Assembly (NCBI GenBank): GCA_025456145.1
Contig: JALOLD010000014.1
Span: forward strand, 1-64,000
Length of the DNA stretch: 64,000 nucleotides
Direction of reading: 5' to 3'
DNA from: Thermoanaerobaculales bacterium
GTDB taxonomy: Bacteria > Acidobacteriota > Thermoanaerobaculia > Thermoanaerobaculales > Sulfomarinibacteraceae
The notes below the pieces were generated by a model, which was not told the origin of the DNA, searched no databases, and saw only the letters and a list, made by a program, of their open reading frames with translations. Below are positions 33,699 to 42,163 of this stretch, one piece after another; the first letter of the stretch is position 1; the number at the start of each line of letters is the position of its first letter. Position numbers and translations under genes: made by a program.

Positions 33699-35108
33699 CT
33701 ACGCCCGATGCTCGCCGCGCAGGACGGCGCCATCGGGGATCCGGCTCGGCCGGTCGGCGCCGCGGATGAAGACCTCGCCCTCGACGGCCACCCCGGCGCC
33801 GAAGGTCACATCGCCCTCGACCCGCAGGCGCGAGCAGCGCAGCAGCGACGGCGGCCCGCAGGGGAAGCGCCGGTCGAGATCGTCGAGGAGCCGGTAGTAC
33901 TTCGGGTCGAGGTCGACGGTCGGCGGCGCGACCCGGCCGGCGGCGAGGACGATCCGTCCGTCGTCGGTGAGCTCGAAGGCGTCGGACCGGACCGCCAGGA
34001 GGTCGTCGGTGTTCTTGACCGGCGAGAACCGCTGCCGCGGCACGCGCACCGCGGCGGCGCGGTCGAACAGCGAGATCGCCGCACCCATCGCGGTCTCGAG
34101 CTGGACGACCCTTGCCGAGCCGAGGTCGCGGGGGTCGACGTGCTTGTGGTTGACGATGGTCTCGAGGGGCAGCACGCCCCGGTGCCGCTCGAGCAGGGCG
34201 GCGAGGGCGGGGAGGGAGAACCAGATGTTGTTGGTGTTGAAGAACCGGTAGAGCCCGACGTCGCGGAACTGGTCGAGCTCGTCGGGCGGGCACTGGGCCG
34301 CCTCGCGCAGCGCGAGACGACCGTCGTCGAGCCGGCACAGGTGGCCGCCCTTGCGATCGGCCGAAGTCCGGTCCGCCACCTCCATCACGAAGTCGGTGCC
34401 GCTTTCGACCATGAAACCGAGCAGACGCGGGTCGAGCACCGCTCCGAGGTTGTCCGAGTTCGAGGCGAAGGCGATCTCGAAGCCGCCGGCGATCAGCCGA
34501 TCGAGCAGCCCGCCGGTGGCCAGGGCGGTGAAGAGGTCGCCGTGTCCGGGCGGGCACCACTCGAGCTCGGGGTCGGCGGGCCAGGCCACCGGGAGCTTCT
34601 CGTCGGCCAGGATCTTGGGCACCATGTGCTGGAGGAAGCCGATCGGGAGGTCGTCGCGCTCGAGCTCGGGGCGAGCGGCGAGGGCGGACTGGGTGTCGTC
34701 CGCGGTTCGGAAGCTGTTCATCAACAGCAGCGGGACCCGGTGGCCGGTGCGACGGCGGAGCTCGAGGATCTGGCGGGCCATGAGGTCGAGAAAGGTCGCA
34801 CCCGGGCGGACCTCGATCAGCGACTTGGCCCGTTCGAGACCCATGCTCGTGCCGAGACCGCCGTTGAGCTTGACGACGACGACCCGGTCGAGCAGCCGGT
34901 CGTCGACCGAGCCGCTGGGGTCGAGGTCCTCGAGCGCCGGGAGCCGTTCGACCGGTGCGATGCGATCGCGGCCGAGGGTCCCGGCCCGTCCGTCGACGAA
35001 ACGCTCGAGGTGGAAGGCGAACGCGGCGACCGCGGCCTCGGGCATTCCGGCGCCGGTCATCTTGGCGACGGCGGCTGAAATCGGGGGGTTGTGTGACGTG
35101 GCGAACAC
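33699..35108 (-). CDS. UTP-glucose-1-phosphate uridylyltransferase, eukaryotic-like UDPGP family
   Basis: A 469-residue nucleotidyltransferase that makes UDP-glucose or a related UDP-sugar from UTP and sugar-1-phosphate. The nucleotide loop reads VVVVKLNGGLGTSMGLERAK, with Lys in SLIEVR. PLLLMNSFRTADDT, PPGHGDLFTAL, FASNSDNLGAVLD, FNTNNIWFSL and the Lys of FSPVKNTDDLLAVRSD all fit the UDPGP family, which is unrelated to bacterial GalU. It is unusual but not unknown in bacteria. The GTG start has ccggagg upstream; an ATG 16 codons later is an alternative. It may feed envelope polysaccharide synthesis. Confidence 0.9.
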   Translation of the reverse strand: MFATSHNPPISAAVAKMTGAGMPEAAVAAFAFHLERFVDGRAGTLGRDRIAPVERLPALEDLDPSGSVDDRLLDRVVVVKLNGGLGTSMGLERAKSLIEVRPGATFLDLMARQILELRRRTGHRVPLLLMNSFRTADDTQSALAARPELERDDLPIGFLQHMVPKILADEKLPVAWPADPELEWCPPGHGDLFTALATGGLLDRLIAGGFEIAFASNSDNLGAVLDPRLLGFMVESGTDFVMEVADRTSADRKGGHLCRLDDGRLALREAAQCPPDELDQFRDVGLYRFFNTNNIWFSLPALAALLERHRGVLPLETIVNHKHVDPRDLGSARVVQLETAMGAAISLFDRAAAVRVPRQRFSPVKNTDDLLAVRSDAFELTDDGRIVLAAGRVAPPTVDLDPKYYRLLDDLDRRFPCGPPSLLRCSRLRVEGDVTFGAGVAVEGEVFIRGADRPSRIPDGAVLRGEHRA

Positions 35109-35140
35109 TGCCCTGGGGCCTCCGGCTCGGCCGATCTGCG

Positions 35141-35148
35141 ATAATACT
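35141..35148. promoter_or_regulatory. Overlapping divergent -10 boxes
   Basis: ATAATACT contains TAATAC for the transglycosylase on the plus strand, and TATTAT for the pyrophosphorylase on the minus strand. Confidence 0.5.
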
Positions 35149-35151
35149 AAC

Positions 35152-35817
35152 GTGGCGTACTGGCGCGTTCTGTCGGGCTGGCTCGCGATCGTCGCCTCGG
35201 CGACCGTGGCGGCGGCTTCCGGACCCGCGGCTCCGGTGGCCGGCGCCGTGGCCTCGTCGAGGGCCGGCTACCGCGAGCTGGTCGACCGGGTGAGCCTCGA
35301 GCACGGGCTCGACCCGAAGCTGGTCGACGCCGTCGTCAGGGTCGAGTCGGGCTACAACCCCCGCGCGGTGAGCCGCAAGGGCGCCGTCGGGCTGATGCAG
35401 CTCATGCCGGCGACCGCCTCCCGTCTCGGCGTCGACGACCCCTTCGACCCCGAGCAGAACGTCCGCGGTGGGGTCCAGGAGTTCGCCCGTCTGGTCGACG
35501 TCTACCGCGGCAACCTGCAGCTCGCGCTCGCCGCCTACAACGCCGGCGAGGGGGCGGTGAGCGAGCACCGGGGCATCCCGCCCTACGCCGAAACCCGCGA
35601 CTACGTCGCGAAGATCCTCGCCCTGTACACCGGCAGGCCGTATCGGCTGTCGGACAGCTACCGGGTCGCGCGGGTTCGGCTGGTGACCGACCCGGCGAGC
35701 GGTCGGACCGTCATCACCAACCAGCCCGACGGGCATCCGACCGGCGGGATCAGCCTGCGGCGCGCGGGCGCCACCACCGGGCCGCTGACCGGCGGCTTCG
35801 GCGCCTCCGGCAACTGA
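35152..35817 (+). CDS. Lytic transglycosylase, Slt type
   Basis: A 221-residue exported protein with an N-terminal signal segment (VLSGWLAIVASATVAAASG). The SLT domain shows catalytic Glu in VVRVESGYNPRAVS, then GAVGLMQLMPATASRLG, FDPEQNVRGGVQEFARL and LALAAYNAGEGAV. It cleaves peptidoglycan to give 1,6-anhydromuropeptides. The GTG start lies about 4 nt from a -10-like TAATAC, so it is leaderless in appearance. It could assist insertion of the envelope systems encoded around it. Confidence 0.9.
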   Translation: MAYWRVLSGWLAIVASATVAAASGPAAPVAGAVASSRAGYRELVDRVSLEHGLDPKLVDAVVRVESGYNPRAVSRKGAVGLMQLMPATASRLGVDDPFDPEQNVRGGVQEFARLVDVYRGNLQLALAAYNAGEGAVSEHRGIPPYAETRDYVAKILALYTGRPYRLSDSYRVARVRLVTDPASGRTVITNQPDGHPTGGISLRRAGATTGPLTGGFGASGN

Positions 35818-35943
35818 CCGGGACCCGGACCGCCGATGTCGCCGATCTCCTCGTACCTGTCGACGGTGCGCCGGGCGCTGGGGTACAATCCCACTACCCC
35901 GATGAAGACCGGAGCGCCGAGCGCCGGTCGAAGGAGTGCCCCG

Positions 35944-36825
35944 TTGCGATGGTCAGGCCCGAGGTGTACGTCCGCGGTGCGGCTTGTAGCGGTCGCGTGC
36001 CTGGTCGTTCTGGCCGGGTGCTCGACGGTGATCGCTCCGGTGACCACCCGGATGACCGAGGGGCTGACCTCGGCGGTGCTCGACCACAACGACCCGGAGA
36101 CCATCCGCCAGGGTGCGCCGGCCTATCTCCTGATGATCGACGCGCTGATCGCCGGCGACCCCGACAACACCGGGCTGCTGATCGCCGGCGCCCAGCTCTA
36201 CTCGAGCTACACGACGAGCTTCGTCGACGACCAGGAGAGAGCGGTGCGCCTCGCCGAGCGTGGTCGCGGCTACGGCTGGCGCGCCCTGTGCCGCCGCGAG
36301 CCCGCCACCTGCGGCTCGTGGAGCCTGCCCTTCGACGAGTTCCAGACGGTCGTGGCGGGGGTCGGGGCCGAGGACGTGCCGGCCCTCTTCGCGGCCGGGG
36401 CGGCGTGGGCGACCTGGGTGCAGGTCAACCGCGCCGACTGGGCCGCGATCGCGGACAAGGCCCGGGTCGAGGCGATCATGCTGCGGGTCGTCGAGCTCGA
36501 CGAGAGCTACCGGGACGGAGCGGCCTACACCTACCTCGGGGTGCTCAACAGCCTCATCCCCGCGGCGCTGGGCGGTAAGCCCGAGCAGGGGCGCCGGGAC
36601 TTCGAGCGGGCGATCGAGATGTCGGCCGGCCGCGACCTAATGACCAAGGTGCTGCTCGCGAGCGAGTACGCGCGGCTGGTCTTCGACCGCGAGCTCCACG
36701 ACCGGCTGCTCCGCGAGGTCCTCGCCGCCGACCCGAACGTCCCGGGTCTGGTGCTGCTCAACTCGATGGCCCAGGCCCGCGCCGAGGTTCTGCTCGCCGG
36801 GTCCGCCGAATACTTCGAGGAGTAA
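35944..36825 (+). CDS. TRAP transporter TatT component (TPR lipoprotein)
   Basis: A 293-residue lipoprotein: after a Arg-containing start the signal VRLVAVACLVVLAGC gives a lipobox LAGC. The rest is helical and matches the TatT family (MTEGLTSAVLDHNDPETIRQ, APAYLLMIDALIAGDPDN, YTYLGVLNSLIPAALGGKPE, LLASEYARLVFDRELHDRLL). TatT forms hidden TPR units and is known with TatP, TatQ and TatM in Treponema. I chose TTG at 35944 because aaggag (35931-35936) is ideally spaced. ATG at 35902, 12 nt after TACAAT, is the alternative. Confidence 0.88.
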   Translation: MRWSGPRCTSAVRLVAVACLVVLAGCSTVIAPVTTRMTEGLTSAVLDHNDPETIRQGAPAYLLMIDALIAGDPDNTGLLIAGAQLYSSYTTSFVDDQERAVRLAERGRGYGWRALCRREPATCGSWSLPFDEFQTVVAGVGAEDVPALFAAGAAWATWVQVNRADWAAIADKARVEAIMLRVVELDESYRDGAAYTYLGVLNSLIPAALGGKPEQGRRDFERAIEMSAGRDLMTKVLLASEYARLVFDRELHDRLLREVLAADPNVPGLVLLNSMAQARAEVLLAGSAEYFEE

Positions 36826-36828
36826 TCC

Positions 36829-37851
36829 ATGCGACCGACCGTGCTCTCCGCCGTCTCCGCCGCGCTGCTGTGCGCGGCCGCTTCCTCCCTCGAGGCGGCG
36901 CAGCTCAAGATCGCGACCCTCGCTCCCGACGGCTCGTACTGGATGACCGAGGCGAGGCGCGCCGCCGACGAGGTCTCCGAGAGAACCGACGGTCGGGTGA
37001 CCTTCCGCTTCTACCCCGGCGGCACGATGGGCGAGGACGCCGCGGTGCTCCGCAAGATGAGGATCAACCAGCTGCAGGGGGGCGTCTTCCTCGCGGGAAG
37101 CCTGGCCGGAGTCGTGCCCGACGTCCAGATCTACAACCTGCCGCTGCTCTTCGGCTCCTACGAGGAGGTCGACGCGGCGAGGGCCAAGATCGACCCGCAG
37201 CTCGCCGCCGCGCTCGCCGCCGCCGGCTACCGGACCTTCGGCTTCATCGAGGGCGGCTTCGCCTATATCTACTCGACCAAGAAGATCTCGACGCTGTCCG
37301 ACGCCAAGGGGCTCAAGGCGTGGCTCCCGGAGAACGACCCGATCGGGCAGGTGCTCGCCGAGGAGGCGTCGTTGGCGCCGGTCCCGCTCGGGCTCGCCGA
37401 CGTGCTGACCGGGCTGCAGACCGGGCTGATCGACGTGGTCACCGGCCCGCCGGTCGCGGCGGTGGCGCTGCAGTGGTTCACCAAGGTCAAGTACGTCATC
37501 GAGTTCCCGGTCGTCTACACGGTCGGCTGCATGGCGATCTCCGAACGGTCGTGGTCGGAGCTGAGCGCCGGCGACCAGAAGGTCGTCGCCGAGGTGCTCG
37601 AGCGGATGACCCTCAACCTCGACCGGCGGGCCCGTGAGGACAACGAGGGCGCCCGCCGGGCTCTCGCGCAGCAGGGGGTCGTGACCGTTTCGCCGTCGCC
37701 CGAGACCGAGCGCCAGTGGCAGGACCTCGCCCGGCGCGCCTCGGCCCGGCTGGTCGCCGATCTCGGCCTCGACGCCGAGCTGCTTTCCCGGATCGAGGCC
37801 GAGATCGCCGCGGTCGGCGGCGGTGGATCGGCCTCGGCGGATCGCCCTTGA
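36829..37851 (+). CDS. TRAP transporter substrate-binding protein, DctP/TatP type
   Basis: A 340-residue periplasmic binding protein with a signal peptide (VLSAVSAALLCAAASSLEAA). It begins LKIATLAPDGSYWMTEARR and has VTFRFYPGGTMGEDAAVLRK and the selectivity region GLKAWLPENDPIGQVLAEE with GLQTGLIDVVTGPP. The usual Arg of the carboxylate-binding site (as in KVR.P) is not evident at GLKAWLPEN. The ligand may therefore not be a simple organic acid, which fits the TatP branch. Shine-Dalgarno gaggag precedes the ATG. Confidence 0.9.
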   Translation: MRPTVLSAVSAALLCAAASSLEAAQLKIATLAPDGSYWMTEARRAADEVSERTDGRVTFRFYPGGTMGEDAAVLRKMRINQLQGGVFLAGSLAGVVPDVQIYNLPLLFGSYEEVDAARAKIDPQLAAALAAAGYRTFGFIEGGFAYIYSTKKISTLSDAKGLKAWLPENDPIGQVLAEEASLAPVPLGLADVLTGLQTGLIDVVTGPPVAAVALQWFTKVKYVIEFPVVYTVGCMAISERSWSELSAGDQKVVAEVLERMTLNLDRRAREDNEGARRALAQQGVVTVSPSPETERQWQDLARRASARLVADLGLDAELLSRIEAEIAAVGGGGSASADRP

Positions 37852-38384
37852 ACCCGGTCCGACCCGCCGCCCGTGCCTTCGAGGACGGTCCGGGCGCCCT
37901 GGCTCGCGCGCTGCGCGCCCTGGGTCGGGTCGAGGACTTCCTGCTGGTGACCCTGCTCGTCGCGATGATCGGGCTCGCGGTCTGGCAGATCGTCGCCCGC
38001 AACCTCTTCGAAACCGCGCTGATCTGGGGCGACCCCCTGCTCAGGGTCCTCGTCCTGTGGGTCGGCTTTCTCGGCGCGGTCGCCGCCGGGCGCGACGACC
38101 GGCAGATCAACGTCGACGTGGTGTCGCGGATGGTCGGCGAGCGCTGGCGGGCGCGAATCCGGGTGGTGACCGATCTCTTCACCGCCGCGGCCTCGGCCTT
38201 TCTCGCCTGGCAGGCCCTGCGCTTCGTTCGCGACGTCGGGCTGTACGACGAGATCGCCTTCGGCTCGGTGCCGCTGTGGCTGACCGCCGCGGTGCTGCCC
38301 CTCGCCTTCGCGCTGCTCAGCCTGCGTTACCTGCTGCTCGCCGCGTTCCACCTGCGGCGTAGCGGCGGGGGAGGGACGGGGTGA
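37848..38384 (+). CDS. TRAP transporter small permease, DctQ type
   Basis: 178 residues with four membrane helices: VEDFLLVTLLVAMIGLAVWQ and IVARNLFETALIWGDPLLR show the DctQ pattern. Translation probably starts at TTG within the TTGA overlap with the binding-protein gene, since no ATG or GTG fits. It ends in a GTGA overlap with the large permease. It should pair with DctM in the membrane. Confidence 0.87.
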   Translation: MNPVRPAARAFEDGPGALARALRALGRVEDFLLVTLLVAMIGLAVWQIVARNLFETALIWGDPLLRVLVLWVGFLGAVAAGRDDRQINVDVVSRMVGERWRARIRVVTDLFTAAASAFLAWQALRFVRDVGLYDEIAFGSVPLWLTAAVLPLAFALLSLRYLLLAAFHLRRSGGGGTG

Positions 38385-39643
38385 TCGTCACCGGTCTGCT
38401 GCTGATCGCCCTCGCGCTGCTCGGTGCGCCGCTCTTCGCGGTCATCGCCGCGGGAGCGATCGCCGCCTTCGGGCGCGCCGGGATCGACCAGATCGCGGTG
38501 GTCATGGAGGTCTACCGGATCGCCGACACCCCGGTGCTGCTCGCCATCCCGCTCTTCACCTTCGCCGGCTTCATCCTCGGCGAGAGCCGCGCGCCGCACC
38601 GTCTGGTCCGGCTGTCCGACGCGCTGCTCGGCTGGATCCCGGGCGGCCTCGCGGTGATCGCCCTGGTCACCTGCGCCCTGTTCACCGCGTTCACCGGCGC
38701 GTCGGGCGTGACGATCGTCGCGATGGGGGCGTTGCTCTACCCGGCACTTCGCGATGCCGGCTACCGCGAGGGCTTCAGCCTCGGGCTGGTCACCACCTCG
38801 GGCAGCCTCGGCCTGCTGTTCGCGCCGTCGCTACCGCTCATCCTGTACGGCATCGTCGCCGAGGTCAGCGTCGACTCGCTGTTCGTCGCCGGCATCCTTC
38901 CGGGCTCGCTCATGGTCGTCGCGCTCGGTCTGTGGAGCTTCCGCGAGGGTCGTTTCGTGCAGCGGCGCGGGCCGCGGTCGGAGTTCTCTCTGCGCGAGGC
39001 CGCCCAGGCCGTCCGCGCCGCCGCGTGGGAGATCCCGCTGCCGCTGATCGTGCTCGGCGGCGTCTACACCGGCTTCTTCGCGGTCTCGGAGGCGGCGGCG
39101 GTGACCGTGGTCTACGTGCTCGTCGTCGAGCTCGCGATCTACCGTGAGATCCCCCTCGGCCGGCTGCCCGGGATCATGCGCGAGTCGATGGTCTTAGTCG
39201 GCGGGATCCTGGTGATCCTCGGCGCCTCGCTCGCCTCGACCAACGCCATGATCGACGCTCAGGTGCCGGTCAAGCTGTTCGACTTCGTGACCGCGCACGT
39301 GAGCTCGAAGCTGACCTTCCTGATCCTGCTCAACCTGTTCCTGCTCGTGCTGGGGACGATGCTCGACGTGTTCTCGGCGCTGGTCATCGTCGTGCCGCTG
39401 CTGCTGCCGCTCGCCGCCGGCTTCGGCGTCGAGCCGATCCACCTCGGGATGATCTTCCTCGCCAACATGCAGATCGGCTACTGCACGCCACCGGTCGGGA
39501 TGAACCTGTTCATCGCGTCCTACCGCTTCGACAAGCCGGTTGTCGCGCTCTACCGCGCCACCTTGCCGTGGTTGCTCATCCTCTTCGGCTGCGTCCTGCT
39601 CATCACCTACTGGCCCTGGCTGTCGCTCGCCCTGGTCCGCTGA
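38381..39643 (+). CDS. TRAP transporter large permease, DctM type
   Basis: A 420-residue protein with about twelve membrane helices. Family marks are LLAIPLFTFAGFILGESRAP, TAFTGASGVTIVAMGALLYP, TTSGSLGLLFAPSLPLILYG and IGYCTPPVGMNLFIASYRF. It is the sodium-driven channel subunit of the TRAP complex. The GTG start is coupled to dctQ. Its last 37 bp overlap the convergent gene at 39607. Confidence 0.93.
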   Translation: MIVTGLLLIALALLGAPLFAVIAAGAIAAFGRAGIDQIAVVMEVYRIADTPVLLAIPLFTFAGFILGESRAPHRLVRLSDALLGWIPGGLAVIALVTCALFTAFTGASGVTIVAMGALLYPALRDAGYREGFSLGLVTTSGSLGLLFAPSLPLILYGIVAEVSVDSLFVAGILPGSLMVVALGLWSFREGRFVQRRGPRSEFSLREAAQAVRAAAWEIPLPLIVLGGVYTGFFAVSEAAAVTVVYVLVVELAIYREIPLGRLPGIMRESMVLVGGILVILGASLASTNAMIDAQVPVKLFDFVTAHVSSKLTFLILLNLFLLVLGTMLDVFSALVIVVPLLLPLAAGFGVEPIHLGMIFLANMQIGYCTPPVGMNLFIASYRFDKPVVALYRATLPWLLILFGCVLLITYWPWLSLALVR

Positions 39644-40980
39644 TCGCGGTCGCAGATCGGGGGACGGGGTCCCAGCGGCAGCTCGATCGCCGGGATCACC
39701 GCGGCATCGCTGTCCGACAGGGTGTGCTCGAGCAGCGCCCGCTCGGCGCCAACGATCTCGAGCACGACGACCCCGACCGACCGGTCGACCCGGCACGACA
39801 CCGGCTCGCCGGTGAGGGCGGTCGGCGGGCCGCCGGCGGCGAGGGCGCAGGCCTGATCGTCGAGGCCGTTCGGCGAGGCCAGGCGGAGCTCGAGGGCGAG
39901 CCTCACCTGGTCGAGCTCGGACGCCGCCGCCTGCTCGCGCGCCATCAGGCTGACCAGGTTCGGGGTGATGGTGCCGGCGAGGGCCAGCCACGGCGGCCAC
40001 GACGGGTCACCCCAGATGGAATCGACCGCGTCGCTGGGCCAGCCGGCGGCCGGCTGGCGGAAGAGCTCGAGGTGGCGGCTCCAGCGGTCGAGCGCCTCGG
40101 CGACGAAGAGGTCCTCGAACAGGTAGCGGCTCGAGATCCAGAAGGGCAGGCTCCAGCCCATCGCCGGGTCGGCCAGATCGTCGAGGTAGGCCATCCCCTC
40201 GTCGCCGATCTCGCCGACCAGCAGGACCAGGGTCGTGCTGCACCGCTCGACCGGATCGAGCCTGGGAAGCGCGGCCAGCGTCGCCTCGAGGTCGCCGGCC
40301 TCTGCGCAGGGGTCGGTGGCGATGTCGGCCGCCGCGCCCGCCGCCCAGCGCGCCGCCGCGGCCCCGGTGGTCGAGGCCATGAGAACCGGGGTCCCCATCA
40401 GGCCGTCGGCGGCGCGTCCGATCGCCCGCAACGCGATGGCGCTGTCCTCCCGCCGGTCCTCGCTCCAGGCGAGCCGGGCCTCGAGGGTCAGCAGCCGGAG
40501 ACCCTTGATCGTGCCGAGGAAGTCGATCTCGTGGTGGTTGGGACGCTCGCCGTCGGCGCCGAGGTGGAAGCTCGACAGGTCGGCCGAGTGGCGGAGGATC
40601 TCGAGGGCCGCGCGCTGCTCGTCGAGGATCCGTCGGGCCCGCGATCGCTCGGCGTCGGTCCAGCCGGCGACCCGACGGGCCGAGAGCCGACGGTAGAACT
40701 CGCGATCCTCGGGCGAGCACAGGATGGCGCGGCCGCCCGCCGCGAGCCATCGGGCGCCGTTGAGATGGTCGGGCGCCGGTGACGGCGCCGAGTAGGGCTC
40801 GAGATGGCCCCAGGTCGCCTCGAGGCCGGCCCGGGCGCGCTCGAGCCGCCACTCGCCCCAGGCATGGATCGCGAAAGCGCCCGAGACTCCGGCGACCACG
40901 GCGAAGGCGGCGAGCGCCGCAGCCACCCGGACCACCGTCCGTCGGTCGATCCAGCTCGGAATGGGGTCGCCTCCGGGCAC
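39607..40980 (-). CDS. Membrane-anchored protein of unknown function
   Basis: About 457 residues. One N-terminal membrane helix (VVRVAAALAAFAVVAGVSGA) is followed by a large soluble, mostly helical domain (ARRILDEQRAALEILRHSA, LRLLTLEARLAWSEDRREDS, then DLEATLAALPRLDPVERCS). I recognise no family. It is presumably periplasmic. The start is unclear. A frame-open GTG at 41019 abuts its own -10 (TATAGG, 41020-41025) and can hardly be transcribed. GTG at 40980 is my choice. A ggagg is best spaced for a non-standard ATT at 40962. Confidence 0.6.
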   Translation of the reverse strand: MPGGDPIPSWIDRRTVVRVAAALAAFAVVAGVSGAFAIHAWGEWRLERARAGLEATWGHLEPYSAPSPAPDHLNGARWLAAGGRAILCSPEDREFYRRLSARRVAGWTDAERSRARRILDEQRAALEILRHSADLSSFHLGADGERPNHHEIDFLGTIKGLRLLTLEARLAWSEDRREDSAIALRAIGRAADGLMGTPVLMASTTGAAAARWAAGAAADIATDPCAEAGDLEATLAALPRLDPVERCSTTLVLLVGEIGDEGMAYLDDLADPAMGWSLPFWISSRYLFEDLFVAEALDRWSRHLELFRQPAAGWPSDAVDSIWGDPSWPPWLALAGTITPNLVSLMAREQAAASELDQVRLALELRLASPNGLDDQACALAAGGPPTALTGEPVSCRVDRSVGVVVLEIVGAERALLEHTLSDSDAAVIPAIELPLGPRPPICDRDQRTRASDSQGQ

Positions 40981-41019
40981 CGGCCCATGGTGCCACGACC
41001 GGCGCCGCCGGGCCACCAC

Positions 41020-41027
41020 CCTATACT
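41020..41027. promoter_or_regulatory. Overlapping divergent -10 boxes
   Basis: CCTATACT: TATACT (41022-41027) serves mscS on the plus strand; TATAGG (41020-41025) serves the unknown gene on the minus strand. Confidence 0.5.
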
Positions 41028-41068
41028 GGGGGCGGCCGCAGAGCCCATCCCCGGAGGTGCCTCAAGCC

Positions 41069-42163
41069 GTGAGCGTCGAGAGCCTGATCGAACAGCTTCC
41101 TTTTCTTCCCGAGCCGGCCGGTCAGCGCGCGCTGGTGATCCTCGGGGCGGCGTTGGCGGTGGCGCTGCTCACCCGCCTCGTCTTCCGCTGGGTGGTCCAC
41201 CTGCTCACCAAGAGCACCGACAGCGAGCTCGACGACCGGATCGCGGCGGCCCTCCAGCCACCGGTCTTCTGGTCGATCGTCCTCGGCGGAGGCTGGCTGG
41301 CCGTGCTGGCGACCGATCAACACGAGCTGGTCGGCCGCCTGGCCGGCGGAGCGGCCGCGACGCTGGTCATCGTTCTCTGGTCGGTCGCCCTGCTCCGGAT
41401 CTCGGGGCTGGTGCTCGAGGTGTTGAGCCGGAACGTCGACCGGGTCCGTGTTGTCCAGCCGAAGACGCTGCCGCTGCTCGACCTCGCGGCGAAGTTCCTG
41501 CTGGCGGGCGCCGCGGTCTACCTCTTCTGCGTCGCCTGGGGGATCCCCCTGACCTCGTGGCTCGCCTCGGCCGGGATCATCGGGATCGCGGTGGGCTTCG
41601 CCGCCCGGGACACCCTGGCCAACCTGTTCGCCGGGTTCTTCATCCTCGCCGACGCGCCGTATCAGGTCGGCGACTACGTGATCCTCGACGACGGACTGCG
41701 CGGCGAGGTCCGCGAGATCGGCATTCGCTCGACCCGGATCCTGACCCGGGACGATGTCGAGGTCACGGTGCCGAACGCGGTCATCGCCGGTGGCCGGATC
41801 GTCAACGAGTCCGGCGGTCCGCACGACAAGATGCGGGTCAGGGTCCAGGTCTCGGTGGCCTACGGCTCGGACGTCGACGAGGTCACGCGCGTCCTCCTCG
41901 GCTGTGCGGCCGGCGCACCGCACGTGGTCGACGAGCCGGCGCCGCGGGTCCGCTTCCGTGCCTTTGGCGCCTCGGGTCTCGACTTCGAGCTGCTCGTGTG
42001 GTCGGAGCGGCCGCAATATCGCGGCCTCGTGCTCGACGAGCTCAACCGCCGGGTCTACCGGGCGTTCAACGAGGCGGGGATCGAGATCCCCTTCGCCAAG
42101 CAGGACGTCTACGTCAAGGAGCTGCCGCCGCGTCGCGAGGCGCTGCCCGGGCGGGATGGCTAA
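41069..42163 (+). CDS. Small-conductance mechanosensitive channel, MscS family
   Basis: 364 residues with three or four membrane helices, then the pore-lining TM3 in SWLASAGIIGIAVGFAARDT and LANLFAGFFILAD. The beta domain begins YQVGDYVILDDGLRGEVREI and includes STRILTRDDVEVTVPNAVIA, both MscS hallmarks. The C-terminal alpha/beta domain ends in IEIPFAKQDVYVKELPP. It releases solutes on hypo-osmotic shock. GTG start chosen with ggaggt upstream. It overlaps mltA by 8 bp. Confidence 0.92.
   Translation: MSVESLIEQLPFLPEPAGQRALVILGAALAVALLTRLVFRWVVHLLTKSTDSELDDRIAAALQPPVFWSIVLGGGWLAVLATDQHELVGRLAGGAAATLVIVLWSVALLRISGLVLEVLSRNVDRVRVVQPKTLPLLDLAAKFLLAGAAVYLFCVAWGIPLTSWLASAGIIGIAVGFAARDTLANLFAGFFILADAPYQVGDYVILDDGLRGEVREIGIRSTRILTRDDVEVTVPNAVIAGGRIVNESGGPHDKMRVRVQVSVAYGSDVDEVTRVLLGCAAGAPHVVDEPAPRVRFRAFGASGLDFELLVWSERPQYRGLVLDELNRRVYRAFNEAGIEIPFAKQDVYVKELPPRREALPGRDG

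Noticed and set aside
39607-41019. GTG at 41019 as start of the unknown membrane protein
   Set aside because: It directly follows the -10 box, so it would be upstream of the transcription start. A later start is preferred.
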